DNA of 64,000 bases from Tenodera sinensis (lineage: Eukaryota > Arthropoda > Insecta > Mantodea > Mantidae). The position numbers and the translations under genes were made by a program. Shown here in pieces: positions 11,966 to 25,259 of the stretch. The stretch covers positions 72,999,117 to 73,063,116 of the forward strand of contig CM060963.1 of NCBI GenBank assembly GCA_030765045.1. Direction: 5' to 3'. The notes beneath the pieces were generated by a model. The model worked only from the letters and a program-made list of their open reading frames with translations, made no database searches and was not told the DNA's origin. Every line of letters begins with the position of its first letter. Position 1 is the stretch's first letter.

Positions 11966-13427
11966 AAGTCAGCACATAAGCGGCAGAAGGGAGCTATTCT
12001 TGTGAGATCTTTGGGCACCAATAGAGAAGTCAGCTATCAGGCCTGAAGTGCAGCACATAAGCGGCAGAAGGGAGCTATTCTTGTGAGATCTTTGGGCACC
12101 AATAGAGAAGTCAGCTATCAGGCCTGAAGTGCAGCACATAAGCGGCAGAAGGGAGCTATTCTTGTGAGATCTTTGGGCACCAATAGAGAAGTCAGCTATC
12201 AGGCCTGAAGTGCAGCACATAAGCGGCAGAAGGGAGCTATTCTTGTGAGATCTTTGGCCACCAATAGAGAAGTCAGCTATCAGGCCTGAAGTGCAGCACA
12301 TAAGCGGCAGAAGGGAGCTATTCTTGTGAGATCTTTGGGCACCAATAGAGAAGTCAGCTATCAGGCCAGAAGTGCAGCACATAAGCGGCAGAAGGGAGCT
12401 ATTCTTGTGAGATCTTTGGCCACCAATAGAGAAGTCAGCTATCAGGCCTGAAGGGCAGCACATAAGCGGCAGAAGGGAGCTATTCTTGTGAGATCTTTGG
12501 GCACCAATAGAGAAGTCAGCTATCAGGCCTGAAGTGCAGCACATAAGCGGCAGAAGGGAGCTATTGTTGTGAGATCTTTGGCCACCAATAGAGAAGTCAG
12601 CTATCAGGCCTGAAGTGCAGCACATAAGCGGCAGAAGGGAGCTATTCTTGTGAGATCTTTGGGCACCAATACAGAAGTCAGCTATCAGGCCTGAAGTGCA
12701 GCACATAAGCGGCAGAAGGGAGCCATTCTTGTGAGATCTTTGGGCACCAATAGAGAAATCAGCTATCAGGCCTGAAGTGCAGCACATAAGCGGCAGAAGG
12801 GAGCTATTCTTGTGAGCTCTTTGGGCACCAATAGAGAAGTCAGCTATCAGGCCAGAAGTGCAGCACATAAACGGCAGAAGGAAGCTATTCTTGTGAGCTC
12901 TTTGGGCACCAATAGAGAAGTCAGCTATCAAGCCTGCAGTGCAGCACATAAGTGGCAGAAGGGAGCTATTCTTGTGAGATCTTTGGGCACCAATAGAGAA
13001 GTCAGCTATCAGGCCTGAAGTGCAGCACATAAGCGGCAGAAGGGAGCCATTCTTGTGAGATCTTTGGGCACCAATAGAGAAGTCAGCTATCAGGCCAGAA
13101 GTGCAGCACATAAGCGGCAGAAGGGAGCTATTCTTGTGAGCTCTTTGGGCACCAATAGAGAAGTCAGCTATCAAGCCTGAAGTGCAGCACATAAGTGGCA
13201 GAAGGGAGCTATTCTTGTGAGATCTTTGGGCAACCAATAGAGAAGTCAGCTATCAGGCCTGATGTGCAGCACATAAGCGGCAGAAGGGAGCTATTCTTGT
13301 GAGATCTTTGGGCAACCAATAGAGAAGTCAGCTATCAGGCCTGACGTGCAACACATAAGCGGCAGAAGGGAGCTATTCTTGTGAGATATTTGGGCACCAA
13401 TACAGAAGTCAGCTATCAGGCCTGAAG
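11966..13427. repeat. 81-bp minisatellite, about 18 units
   Basis: The unit contains agcacataagcggcagaag, gtgagatctttgggcacc and agaagtcagctatcaggcc. Starts fall every 81 bp from 11971 to 13350, with two late units lengthened to 82 bp by an extra A (gggcaacc). Variants are ordered: ggccacc recurs every second unit (about 12257, 12419, 12581), and agtggcag/aagcctg variants recur 243 bp apart near 12862-13186. That pattern indicates expansion by duplication of multi-unit blocks. Confidence 0.97.
11969..13237 (-). other. open frame of 27-residue repeats (probably not a gene)
   Basis: Because the unit is 81 bp, one minus-strand frame stays open for 422 codons as repeats resembling SHKNSSLLPLMCCTSGL plus IADFSIGAQR. 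The frame starts just where the first 82-bp unit would break it. Differences between units change amino acids (Ser/Gly, Ala/Ser, Gln/Gly, Thr/Pro) as freely as silent sites, and there is no promoter, splice or poly(A) context. I see no support for a real protein, although a transcribed repeat RNA cannot be excluded. Confidence 0.15.
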
Positions 13428-14051
13428 ACGTCTCGTCAGCGGCCAAGAGAGCCACTCAACTGTAGAGCTGTCAAGGATATACGTTTTACTTGGTCATTTC
13501 TTTGAGTCCAACATGTTCGAATGTACTAATGTTCCGAACTATGGTTGAGCTTATGCTTTACATGGGCAGTTAACAGTTCGAGTACTGGCTCGTTTGGAAA
13601 ACTTGCTAATAAATACTTAATATTAATTATAATTCTCTTAAAGCTGATACAGTAATCATTCATTGATATTAAAAATATATAACAAATCCTAAGAAACTAA
13701 TAATAGTATAATTTCCTGATCTTATACTTCACATTCTTGTCTAGCGTATTGCTTCAGTGTGTGGCAAGAGAAAAGAATGGCAATAGAATAAACCATGCTA
13801 CTGCGTTCTCGACTTTGATTCTACCTACCGTTTCGGTCAAAGCTTCTTCTACTAGATTGTGATACAAAAATTCCATTTTGTCATGCTTTGTCCTGTCATT
13901 ACTCTAAGCAAATCACCATTACTAAAATATGTTCCAAAATAAATGTCATAAACTTTATACTTTTCAGGATAAAAGAAACTCGGAATCATGTGCAACATGA
14001 TATTTGTAATATCAATATATACAACAGTTTATTAAATAGTGATTAGAGAAG

Positions 14052-14185
14052 TATAAAGTTCAATGCTAAAGCTGGGGTTTGAAATATGGATCTACTTTCC
14101 TTACGGATGTTCTACCAAATGAGCAAATATAGGCACGGTATTAAATTTCCGAATTGGCTCATATTTTCTCCGATAATTCACATGG
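14052..14185 (-). mobile_element. decayed monomeric SINE-C
   Basis: This aligns with the minus-strand half of the fold-back SINE: gttcaatgc, ctggggtttgaa, the acctac/ccttccgc region, gttctaccaaatgagc (A-box side) and ggcacggtattaaatttc, then ttcgtattt-like sequence. No inverted second half follows within 100 bp. It therefore looks like an older single copy of the SINE from which the dimers derive. Confidence 0.6.
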
Positions 14186-14251
14186 CGTACTCAAGTCCAT
14201 TTTGATATAACTACTCTAATGGAGAGTTACAATCTCATAAGTGCTTAAGTA

Positions 14252-14294
14252 ATCAGGTTGAGAGAAGGAGAGAGGGAGGGAGAGAGAGAGAGAC
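14252..14294. repeat. imperfect (GA)n tract
   Basis: GAGAGAGGGAGGG-type purine run. Confidence 0.85.
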
Positions 14295-16611
14295 AAAGTA
14301 TACTGTCTCTCTCCACTCTGGCAGGCCACGTGACTCAAAGCAGTGTCACTATACATCCTCCAGTTTCCTTCTATATGCTTCCGACCCCTAAACGACATCA
14401 TGTTAATGAGGCTGGAGGGGTGTTTTGTCCTCTTGTAATCCTTCAAAAGTTGGTGACGTTACTGGAATAGGCAGATCTCAACCTCACTACTCCCCAGTAA
14501 ACGTGCTGCACCTCGAAAAGCTTATTTGCAGTGATTAAGTTTAACCTGGACTTCAGCTCACCAATCTGTATTACCAGAAGTCTGCAGTGTTTGTTATTCT
14601 GTGTACCACTCCAAGGATGCTGGTTACCCAGAAATGAAAACTATTTCCTTCAGACCCTGAAAATTGCTCGTAATATTTGAGAGGAAGATAAATTTTCCGT
14701 AGTTAACCTTAATAAAAACACTATACAGGAAGAAGAGGTGGAAGATTAAATAAGTCTCCGCTAGGTCATGAAATAAATCAAATTGCGAAGCCTGTCATGA
14801 AGCGTGCTGTAAATGAAATGGAAAAGGATGCGGTTTTGGGGCAAAAAAGGTCGTGGAGAAGTGAGGCTGGTCACGTAGTTTTCCTGATGACGTCTTTTGC
14901 AGAGGAAATCTCAGCGAAAATGATAAAGTGCGCATCTACTCGGCAAGGGCATGAATAATTGAACGATTTCGGGATACTCTTGGCCCACATGGGGGACGTA
15001 GAAACTTACCCTGCGTTAGTTACCATAGCGATGAGAAACTTCATACCACGACAGTGGAATCATTGCTGAGAGGTTAGAATAGCTTCCTCTATGTCTACTT
15101 ATTGCGGCAGTGGAATTCCAAAGTTTCAGGTTACAGAAGTGCATTATTATCATTAAGTTATTAGCACTGGAACAATCTACATATTATTTTAGTAACCTAA
15201 AAACTCGCTTGGAGAATCGTCCAAATTCTAATTAATGTCTCTGATGATCCTCGATCTACGAATTATTTACAACGGATAACTAATGCTTCAAGAACGAGAG
15301 AATGTTGCAAACATCAAGGAAACCTTCTCAGATTGACCATCTAGGAAATACTCTGTCTCACTAAGGCCTTACCGGTAGTAATTTATCAGAGTAGTAAAAA
15401 GGATAAAAATAAAAATTGTAGACAATAGCAGCATATACAGGAGTGAGTTTATTCCCTGGAAGATAAAGATCCTGTAAGTAAAGTGGGACCTTATCGGTTG
15501 TCTATACTGTTATTGTCTATTGTCACGGACTGAGGTGCAGAACACGCCGCTACCGTCTCTATGACCTGAATTGCGCCGTGGAGTTCTGCAACTCTTTTAA
15601 CGCACGAAGGGACATCTACTTACGCCGATGCCGGATGAAGTCGGCCACCTAATATAGCGCATTCCTTTAGTCACCTACTCATGACTGTAAATTATCCAGC
15701 AGTACTGATATAATAATGACTCAAATGGCTTGTGGAAGATGGGCCTCAACACCTAAGGAGCTTTAAGAATAGAAGGCTGACCTCGAAAGTTGTGCATCCA
15801 GGTAAGAATCAGAAGTGAGCAATATACTGAGCGTTAGTTTCATTGTTTTGGATAAGTCATTTTGAAGCCTATGTCCTCCTTAAGGGGAATACCGTAACGT
15901 AGTACACGTGTGGCGGAGAAGCTGCTTATCAATGAAATTGTTCAATTGATTTTTGAATTTGTATTTATTAATGTTGTTAATATCATTCGTATATAGTACT
16001 ATAAAGTTTGCTTTCACTAGAAAACATTAAATCCATCACTTCACTTACGTTCAGACTGGCACGATACAAGAATTGTCTGAGCACATTGTGTAGTATTGCA
16101 TTAGTGAATATTATAATCATAACCAACAGGTGACACGTCTTTTGTTTTAAGGAACATGCAGGAGTATGACTAGAATAATAATTACTAATTTGCCCGAATT
16201 TAAAGCTAACCATGACATTTTTTCTGGAGAATCTTTGTTGGCTGCTACTCAAGCTGCCTCAGTTTCTATCTAGTGTAGAGAATTGTGTATCTTGTGCAGC
16301 TTATGTGTATCACAATCATCAAACGCAAGTGAGCCCAATTAGTACACTAGTGGTCGAATCCACACAAATACAAGGAGCTGTCTTCTCCGGCAACAACTAA
16401 AGATCTGGTTTCAGTACAATCGGATCTGTGATGCGAGGATCAGGCAGATGCACAAAACCAGCGTTTAATTATATTATAATTTGTTATATAACCTTAAAAC
16501 GTACAGGATGTTTTCTTCTGAATGGGATGACTAGTATTCTTACTGATATTTTGGAAATTATATTTCTCGTATAATTAACGTAAAATTTTACCATGTGATA
16601 AGTGAATAGTT

Positions 16612-18505
16612 AAAATCTGATGTGTTGCACTTCAATGACTTTCTCTACTCTTGTACTAACTATTCTTACAAACTCTTATTCCTCTACCTCCTTCATGTTA
16701 GTCGAGATAAACATTTGCAGAATTAGTGCTAGTATTCTTATCAGTGCAAGGGAAATATGAGAGAAAATCCAGCAGTTAGATAGCTGTCATATTTTAGTGT
16801 TACCATAAAGACACACCTGCTAATCGATCTGTGGAAGAAAATTTGGAAATAGGACAGATGCATTTTAGAATTATGTATTTAATTTAGTGTAGTATATAGA
16901 TGATTGTGTAAAATGTACAAAGAATCACGAATCATTCATAAACCAATATTTTCTAAAACACTTAATTGCAATTCAAAACTTGGAACAAATTAACAGCAAA
17001 TTTAATAATCACTCCATGAGGACCAAAAAGTGACCAATCACCACCCAATTTGAAATGTTGTATATTTCTCTTAAATAAGGAACAAAAACCCCTAGCTTAA
17101 CAGCCCATGAAGGACCAAGGCTTGTCGCCCAGCCGCTGCGTCCCCCACCTCTTTCCTCTACAGCCGTCATTGGTGGGGCGCAGTACTGGAGATTGGGGCG
17201 TGGTCAGCATTATATGGCCTTCTCGATCTGGGGCCGCTACTTCTCCATCAAGTAGCTCCTCAGTTGGTCTCGCCGAGACCTAACGAGGATGAGTGCACCC
17301 GTGCCAGACCTCCAAGAAGGGTAAAATCTCCATGCTGGTACCGGGGATCGAACCCCCGGACCTCCGCGCTAGAGGCAAGCGCGCTACCAATTGCGCTACG
17401 GAAGCGGTCCTTAATAAGGAATGTAAAGCTCAGAATGTAGTTATTTTCCCTTATCAATCTCCTTAATTTTGTCTAGATCTTTTTTCAAATCGGATTCTAG
17501 GGTCAAGAATTAGTACCTTAATTTGTTGTCCACCAATGCCAGTTAGTCTATTATTTTATAAAAATAAGATTAGAAACTATGTTGTCAACGTAAATATAGC
17601 CAATTAGAAGCCATCGTGGTGTATACGTTTCAATAAATCGTAATTAATTATTCCTGGATATAAAAATCTTCTTAGTAATACTTCCACAAACTAGTATGGG
17701 TCTTCTGAATTTAAACGAACAAGAAATACGTATATATGTCATCAAGTATTATGCATAACTACTAATTCTTTATAGCAGTATTGAGAAATTCAAGTGCCTT
17801 GCCATGGCATACGTTTTGAGCGATAGTCAAATCTTTTAAAGCCGGTCGCTATATGAAGGCTTAGAAATTCCATTCTCTTTGCACAGCTAAGATATAAAAA
17901 GTGAATTGCACCCCACACAAATAACAAGAAATATCTTCGAAATAGTTTACTCTAAAAAAATTCATTCGGACATAAATTGTGTATTTTAACAACAACTAAA
18001 TTTTTTGTATAGTAGATTTTGTCTATCTCTTATGGTTTACGAGTTATTTAAATGTCACCAAGAATAAATAGGGCTACATAAGCTATAGCCACAAAATTCA
18101 CAATATACGTTTCCTTTGTCATAAAAATATCTTAAACATGTTGTATTTTAATCAAAATAATTAGAGCCACTTTCGAGTAAATAGAAGTTTTCGAAACATT
18201 TTCCATGCAAAGGGTAGTTTAGGGTGAAGGAAGTTTCTTTAAAATCTCCGTATTGCATCCTTGAAAAATATTAAACTTAAATACCAACTTGGTTTATAGC
18301 AGACTTTTCGTTTTTGAGTTATGCTGTTCTCACACATATACAGACCTTTTTCTAAAACTGCCTTTTTTGAATTCAGGGGGCCTCAAAACATATTTCCGGT
18401 GAAACATCGACATCGAATTTTTGGGTGGAACACAAGACGCTCCCTACTTACTATATGCAGTAGAGGGGAAAAAAAATGTGATTTTCAAACAACTATATTT
18501 TCTTA
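16612..18505 (+). mobile_element. HINE-like non-coding element, interrupted
   Basis: The 5' end aaaatctgatgtgttgcac is followed by gactttctctactcttgtac and the family body. The match stops near 16790 and resumes near 17800 at gatagtcaaatcttttaaagc. The family's late body follows (tttgtctatctcttaYggtttac, ccttgaaaaatattaaac, gagttatgctgttc) and then a weak terminal hairpin, ctccctact...agtagagggg (about 18443-18470). About 1 kb of other DNA, including a SINE, splits it. Confidence 0.7.
17083..17410 (-). mobile_element. tRNA-derived SINE-A, near full length
   Basis: The tRNA-like head is at the right on the minus strand. Reading 17407 leftward gives an A-box-like GTAGCGCAATTGGTAGCGCG and a B box GGTTCGATCCCC. 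The imperfect duplication ttaa(a)taaggaa lies at 17071-17082 and 17411-17421. Body words are shared with the copies at 6.2, 35.8 and 61.3 kb. A 65-codon minus frame here is SINE sequence, not a gene. Confidence 0.85.
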
Positions 18506-19770
<1,265 letters not shown>

Positions 19771-21224
19771 TTTTTTGCTTTATATTAGCTACAACTTTAT
19801 CGTTTATGCTCATTTTCAATTTCACCAATCATAGCACTACCGTCTTCGGTTTTTCAAGCATCAGACATGTTCTCTAATGTGTTGGGGGTCTTTTGCGAGT
19901 TGGCGGAAGTCTTTAAGGTTTCCGCTTCACATCAGACTTCCGCCACACATAACCTCAAAGAAGGAGCATTATATAATAAGCAAACCTCGTTACACAAAGG
20001 TTCTCATACCGAAATATGCCACACATATATGCGTCAAATAAATTTTCTTGATAGCTATTATGCAACGAAAATATACACCAATTTTCTATGTGAAGAGCTT
20101 GAGACGAATTACTTTATAAGCAAAATGAAGTAATTGCTTTTAATTTCACTGAAAATTTCATTGCTAACACGCTTGAAAGTTTAGAAAATATAGACAGGTC
20201 CATCATAAGCTGAAGATTTGGCAATTATTTAAGAAAACGAAGATAGCTAACGTAGAGTTTTAAATTATTTAAATAAAATATATAAACTGCAGTGTTTTGA
20301 ACTACCAAATATCCAAATAAAGAGCCAAATATAATATATTTTGGGGTAGAAAATAAAGTGAATATGAAATAATACTTGATAGAGTTCCTCTGAAACAATA
20401 ATCTCATTTTAAATATTTGGGAAATGAAATGGAATATATGGAATAATTAACAGAGCGTTGAAAAATTAAATAGCACGACATTTTATTGGAATAAAATGTT
20501 ATAAAACGTGTCTAAATCAACATAAATATATGGGAGTGAGACATAGATACAGCCTATAAAAGTTAAGAATGAAATACAAGCAACAGAGATGTAATTTTAA
20601 AGAAACAAAGGATGTAATTTGATGAACCACATGAGTAATGGAATAATCAGAGAAGAATTAGAAGTAAACGAACTATATAGTACAATGCATACCTAATTGG
20701 TTAGTTTGTTTAGACAGGATGGATAATACAATACTTCCAAAATAGATTTATAATTACATACCTTTTGGTAAAGGAGTTATAGGCAGATTATATACAAGAT
20801 GGAAATACTACTGTGGAGTCGGAACAGTTAAACAACTATAAACTATGGAGTGAAGATGAGATGATAGTTCATACCTTTGCGTGCTACAGCTATAATAATT
20901 CGAATTAGCTACTTAAATATTCAGCTTTTGCTGAATGAGTTTTGGAAAATTTACACTGAATATTCGCCGAGACGCTAAGGTGCCATCTTACTTTGAATTT
21001 CTATTTGTTTTGGGGTAGACTTTTTATGCGCTAGGTTGTTCTGATTTAAAGTCAATCTAGTTCTAGTTTATGTAAGGCCGTTGTTAAATTTTTTTTGTAG
21101 CGTTAGAAGTTTAACGTGGTTTATTTTTATGTTTGATAAAGGTCAATAAAATTGTTGCATGTATGATATACATCCATGTAAAGGCATCATAAAGATCGAA
21201 TATTTATTCAAAATAATATAACAC
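19771..21224. other. unassigned sequence
   Basis: It contains a 10-bp perfect stem, ggcggaagtc/gacttccgcc, at 19902-19944 with a 23-nt loop. Nothing else is supported. Confidence 0.4.
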
Positions 21225-22255
21225 GTATATAAAATCTGCTCTCTTTGCATTGCCAAGAGTTGGAAAAGAGGAACCGAAAGAGAAGAAAAGGAAACGAATA
21301 ATGTGTTCCTATTTGAGAAAACTATAGGTATTGGGAACGACTAATAACGAACAAGGAATATCTCCGAAATGTTTACTCCACAAAAAATGTAGGTATGTGA
21401 CATGAATCTGTGTGTTTTAACAAGGTCTACATTTTTGTGTAATAAGATTTTGTCTATCTATTACTGTCATTCAAAAGTAGTCCAGAATGGAGCGCACTTT
21501 TGAGAACATTTTTATCAAATTCAAGTGCATATTGTATATTTTAAACACATAGATGTTTTAAGAAAACTCGCTAGAACCAGTTTTGATAAAATTAACATTT
21601 TAGAAAAAATTTTCCATATAAAAGGTACTGAGGTGTGGGAACTTTCTTGAAAATCTTCTTGTCGCATCCTTGGAACCTGCTGAACTTAATACACCAAGTT
21701 TGATATTTAGCCAACTTTTCGTTTGACGGCCCCAGGCGATCTCGTTGTGTCACTCACTCACTCACTCACTCACTCACTCACTCACTCACTCACTCACTCA
21801 CTCACTCACTCACTCACTCACTCACTCACTCACTCACTCACTCACTCACTCACTCACTCACTCACTCACTCACTCACTCACTCACTCACTCACTCACTCA
21901 CTCACTCACTCACTCACTCACTCACTCACTCACTCACTCACTCACTCACTCACTCACTCACTCACTCACTCACTCACTCACTCACTCACTCACTCACTCA
22001 CTCACTCACTCACTCACTCACTCACTCACTCACTCACTCATCTTTCGTTTGAGTTACGCTGTTCACAGACACAAGGACACATCGACACACGCACCTATAT
22101 GCCGCGGTGTCCTTTTCCTAAAGATGCTGTTTTGGATTCAGGGACCTCAAAACGTGTATTACCACTGAAATTTCTGTATCGGATTTATGGGTGGAAGGTC
22201 ATATCTTCTCTATACTATATACTGGCTGAGAAGGTAAAAAGAATGTTATAAGACT
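21225..22255 (+). mobile_element. HINE-like element with giant CACT array
   Basis: The body matches the family from ctctttgcattgcc through ggaatatctccgaaat, ttttgtctatctattac, cgcatccttgg and ccaacttttcg. The internal microsatellite site, just before gagttacgctgttcacagac, carries the CACT expansion. The 3' end is followed at once by the next copy in the same orientation. Non-coding. Confidence 0.75.
21751..22041. repeat. (CACT)n microsatellite, about 72 units
   Basis: A perfect tetranucleotide array of about 290 bp. It opens LTHS-type frames that are not genes. Its position matches the microsatellite site of the other HINE-like copies. Confidence 0.98.
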
Positions 22256-23060
22256 TTCTCTACACACACTTCTACAAATTATTCTTCCAAAAGCTTACCC
22301 TATCTATTCTTATTAATACAGACAAACCTGCATTACTTATAGACACTAAGCTAAAGCTAAAACCAAATATTTTGAAAAAGTGCTTTTGGTATATTATTCT
22401 CTTTGAATGTATACGAAAAAACAAAGGAGTCAAAAAGGAAAGCGGTTTTTCGTTGAAAACGAAATAAAGTATTAAATAATTCAAACCAACAATAAACAAT
22501 ATCTCGGAAGTGGTTTACGTCACAAAAATATTAAGATTTTTTGATCTCTTACAACTGACCAATTATGCAAGGGTCATTCAGGATGAAATAGAATTCGTAG
22601 ATTTTTGCCAGAAAATTCAACAAATACATTTTATTCATTATGAAAACGTCTTAAATATATATTTTAATAGAGAACATCAAATCTAAGTTTAAAAAACTCA
22701 TATGATGGAAATTTTCCATAAAGGTTAACTTAGGGTAGGGAAATTTTCTTGACTATTCCACTGCCGGATTATCACCTCTTTCTTGGTCGTGGTATTATTG
22801 CTTTGGTTAAACCTTAAACTTTAATACCAACTTTGGTTTTTAACCACTTTTCGTTTCTTGATGCTATCCACACACACGCACACACTCACAAACACCACTC
22901 GCATAGTTCACAGACACAGACTTGGTACAAGTTCTAAAAGTACATTTTAGGTCAAGGGGACCTCAAAAAACATTTCTGGTGATTTACTAATACAAAATTT
23001 TTACATGGAGTACAATACTTTCTCTACTTACTAGTAGTGGTAAAGAGCAACAAACCATAG
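22256..23060 (+). mobile_element. HINE-like element, tandem copy
   Basis: It starts with gactttctctacacacac, which corresponds to the family's 5' subterminal repeat, and runs through the usual body to a CA-rich internal stretch (cacacacacgcacacac, about 22869). It ends tactttctctacttactag plus a partial complementary arm. Confidence 0.75.
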
Positions 23061-23104
23061 TGGAGGGAGACGGTTATGCGATTTTTTAGTTCAATATATT
23101 TAAA

Positions 23105-23995
23105 AAAATCTGATGTGTTGCACTCACATGAGTTCCTCTAGTCTTGTACTAACCATTCTTACGGTCTCTTATTCCTCTATCTTCTTCGTGTTAGTTAAGA
23201 TAAACACTTGCATAAATTATCTTATTGCTTATTTTCTTGAAGCTGCAAGGGGAATATGGGAATACAGTAGGCTTTGTGCGATAGTTAAATCTTTTAAAGC
23301 TTTGAGATTGCGTTCTCTTTGCATAAGGGAAAAAAAAAAAAAAAAAAAAAAAAAAAACAAAAAAAAAAAAAAAAAAAAAACTGAATAACTGTGTTCCATT
23401 TGACAGAAGTATAAGTTCTTCAAACCTCACACAAATAAGGAATATCCCCGAAAACGTTCACTCTACAAAAAAAGTTTATTTATAAATAAATTGTGAGTTT
23501 TAGCAAGATCTACATTTTTTGTACATTAAGATTTGGTCTATCTCTTACGGTTTACCAGTTATGCAAAAGTGATCTAGAGTATATATGATTTCATGGTGTA
23601 TTGCCAGGAAATTCAAGGTATACATTTTATTTGTCATAAAAATATCTCAAACATATGCTATTTTAATCAAAATCGTTAGAGCCATTTTCGAGAAACTAAC
23701 AATTTTCCTTGTAAAGGATAGTTTAGGATGGAGGAATTTTCTTCAAAATTTTTGTATCGCATCCTTGAAAGACATTAAACTTAAATACCAATTTTGGTTT
23801 TCAACTGACTTTTCGTTCTTGAGTTATGCTGTCCACAGACTGACACATACATGGACCTTTTTCTAAAAATTATTTTTGTTTATTTAGGGACCTCAAAGCA
23901 TATATTTCCGGTGAAATATCGACATCGCATTTTTGGGTGGAATACAATAAATACTTCCTCTACCATACTATACATAGTAGAGAAAGTATTTGTGA
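23105..23995 (+). mobile_element. HINE-like element, near-complete reference copy
   Basis: 5' end aaaatctgatgtgttgcac; subterminal gagttcctctagtcttgtac; body with tttggtctatctcttacgg and cgcatccttgaaagacatt; short internal gacacatacatgg. The 3' hairpin aatacttcctctac...gtagagaaagtatt (23951-23992) has only one mismatch in the stem. Length is about 890 bp, with no open frame of note. It is the third of three head-to-tail copies from 21.2 kb. Confidence 0.8.
23331..23380. repeat. poly(A) tract with one C
   Basis: Two long A runs separated by a single C. The tract lies inside the HINE-like copy where others read gcacagctaa, so it is a local expansion. Confidence 0.9.
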
Positions 23996-24536
23996 ACATT
24001 TTAATTCAGCTTATTCAGAGAGAAAACACATTTTAAACATTGAAATCTTGTTGTGAATGGGAATGTGAGGCGAGAATAACATACGATTTTGCAACAGCTT
24101 GGAATTATGAGCTAGGGATGGGTTGATGATGCAGAACTAATAAGCTAGATTCTATGCTCGGGAATATAATAGTTCCTCTCCTTCAAGTCGTGGCTTGGCT
24201 TAACAGCTTACGTTCAGCCTCCTGTGTAAATAATAACTAGCTATACAAAATTAAATTATCCTACATTATAAATGTGCATTGTTGTCAGCTACGTGATATC
24301 GTTTTCTTGCCAGTTCTCTTCCTTCATCTGTCAGTACTACTGTTGTAGGAAAGTCTTTTGTCATCCGTGTATGAATGATAACTTTTATAGGTCGTTCCGG
24401 TTTTTACTTTCTCTACAACGTATAGTAGATTAGGGGAGGTATTGTATTCGACCCAAAATTTCGTTGTCGAGATTTCACGGAAATATATGTTTTGAGACCT
24501 TCTGAATCCAAAAAAGCAGTTTTAGAAAAAAAGGTC

Positions 24537-24606
<70 letters not shown>

Positions 24607-24608
24607 TG
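24537..24608. repeat. (TG)n(AG)n microsatellite
   Basis: It occupies the family's internal microsatellite position, between ggtccatg and cagcataattc. Compound GT then GA. Confidence 0.95.
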
Positions 24609-24780
24609 AGAGAGAGCAGCATAATTCAAAAACCAAAAGCCGGTTAAAAACCAAAGTTTGTATTTAATATCTTTTAAGGATTCGACACAAAGATTCTGAA
24701 GAAAATTCTTCTACCCGTAACTACCCTATACATAGAAAACTTTTTTTAAAAATTTTATTTCCTCAAAAACAGCTCTAACA

Positions 24781-25259
24781 GTTTTAAGAGGTAGAACTGG
24801 AACTTAAAAATTCAATGCCACAACTGGGATTTGAACCACAGACCTTCCGCTTACCGGGCGGCTGCTCTACCACTGAGCTATTGTGACAAACTGCCAGAAT
24901 GGCATTAAATTCTCAAACTAGTTCGTATTTCTCCTGGTAAACCACAAAGGCAGTCTCACATCAGAGACAATTACCCCAATGGTGACTTACTATTGTAAGT
25001 ACTTTATATCCCAGGATTATATCCTTTGTGGTTTACCAGGAGAAATACGAACTGGTTTGAGAATTTAATGCCATTCTGGCAGTTTGTCACAATAGCTCAG
25101 TGGTAGAGCAGCCGCCCGGTAAGCGGAAGGTCTGTGGTTCAAATCCCAGTTGTCGCATTGAATTTTTAAGTTCCAGTTCTACCTCTCAAACTTTGCCCAC
25201 ACACGGCTTGTGTGTTTGAAAACACCAACAGTAAGTTTGTTGACATAAATAAATAATAA
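24781..25259. mobile_element. fold-back (inverted-dimer) tRNA SINE-C, copy 2
   Basis: The left half is minus and the right half plus. Each carries a tRNA-like promoter: plus strand tagctcagtggtagagcag as A box and ggttcaaatccc as B box at about 25092-25148, and the mirror image at about 24824-24885. The arms are nearly identical for about 200 bp around a central spacer near 24970-25020. The tail ends in taaataaataataa. The flanking duplication tctaaca is at 24774-24780 and 25260-25266. The host is a HINE-like element. Confidence 0.88.

Larger units (their letters stand above)
13428..16611. other. mostly unassigned sequence
   Basis: Besides the decayed SINE-C monomer and GA tract listed separately, no gene or repeat family is recognised. 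Short frames near 15983-16400 overlap on both strands and look random. Confidence 0.4.

Noticed and set aside
17260..17457. 65-aa minus frame containing SSAEVRGFDPRYQ
   Set aside because: It is a translation of the SINE-A tRNA-like head, a common false protein in arthropod annotation.
21723..22251. LTHS-repeat proteins of 109 and 168 aa
   Set aside because: They are translations of the CACT tetranucleotide array inside a non-coding repeat.
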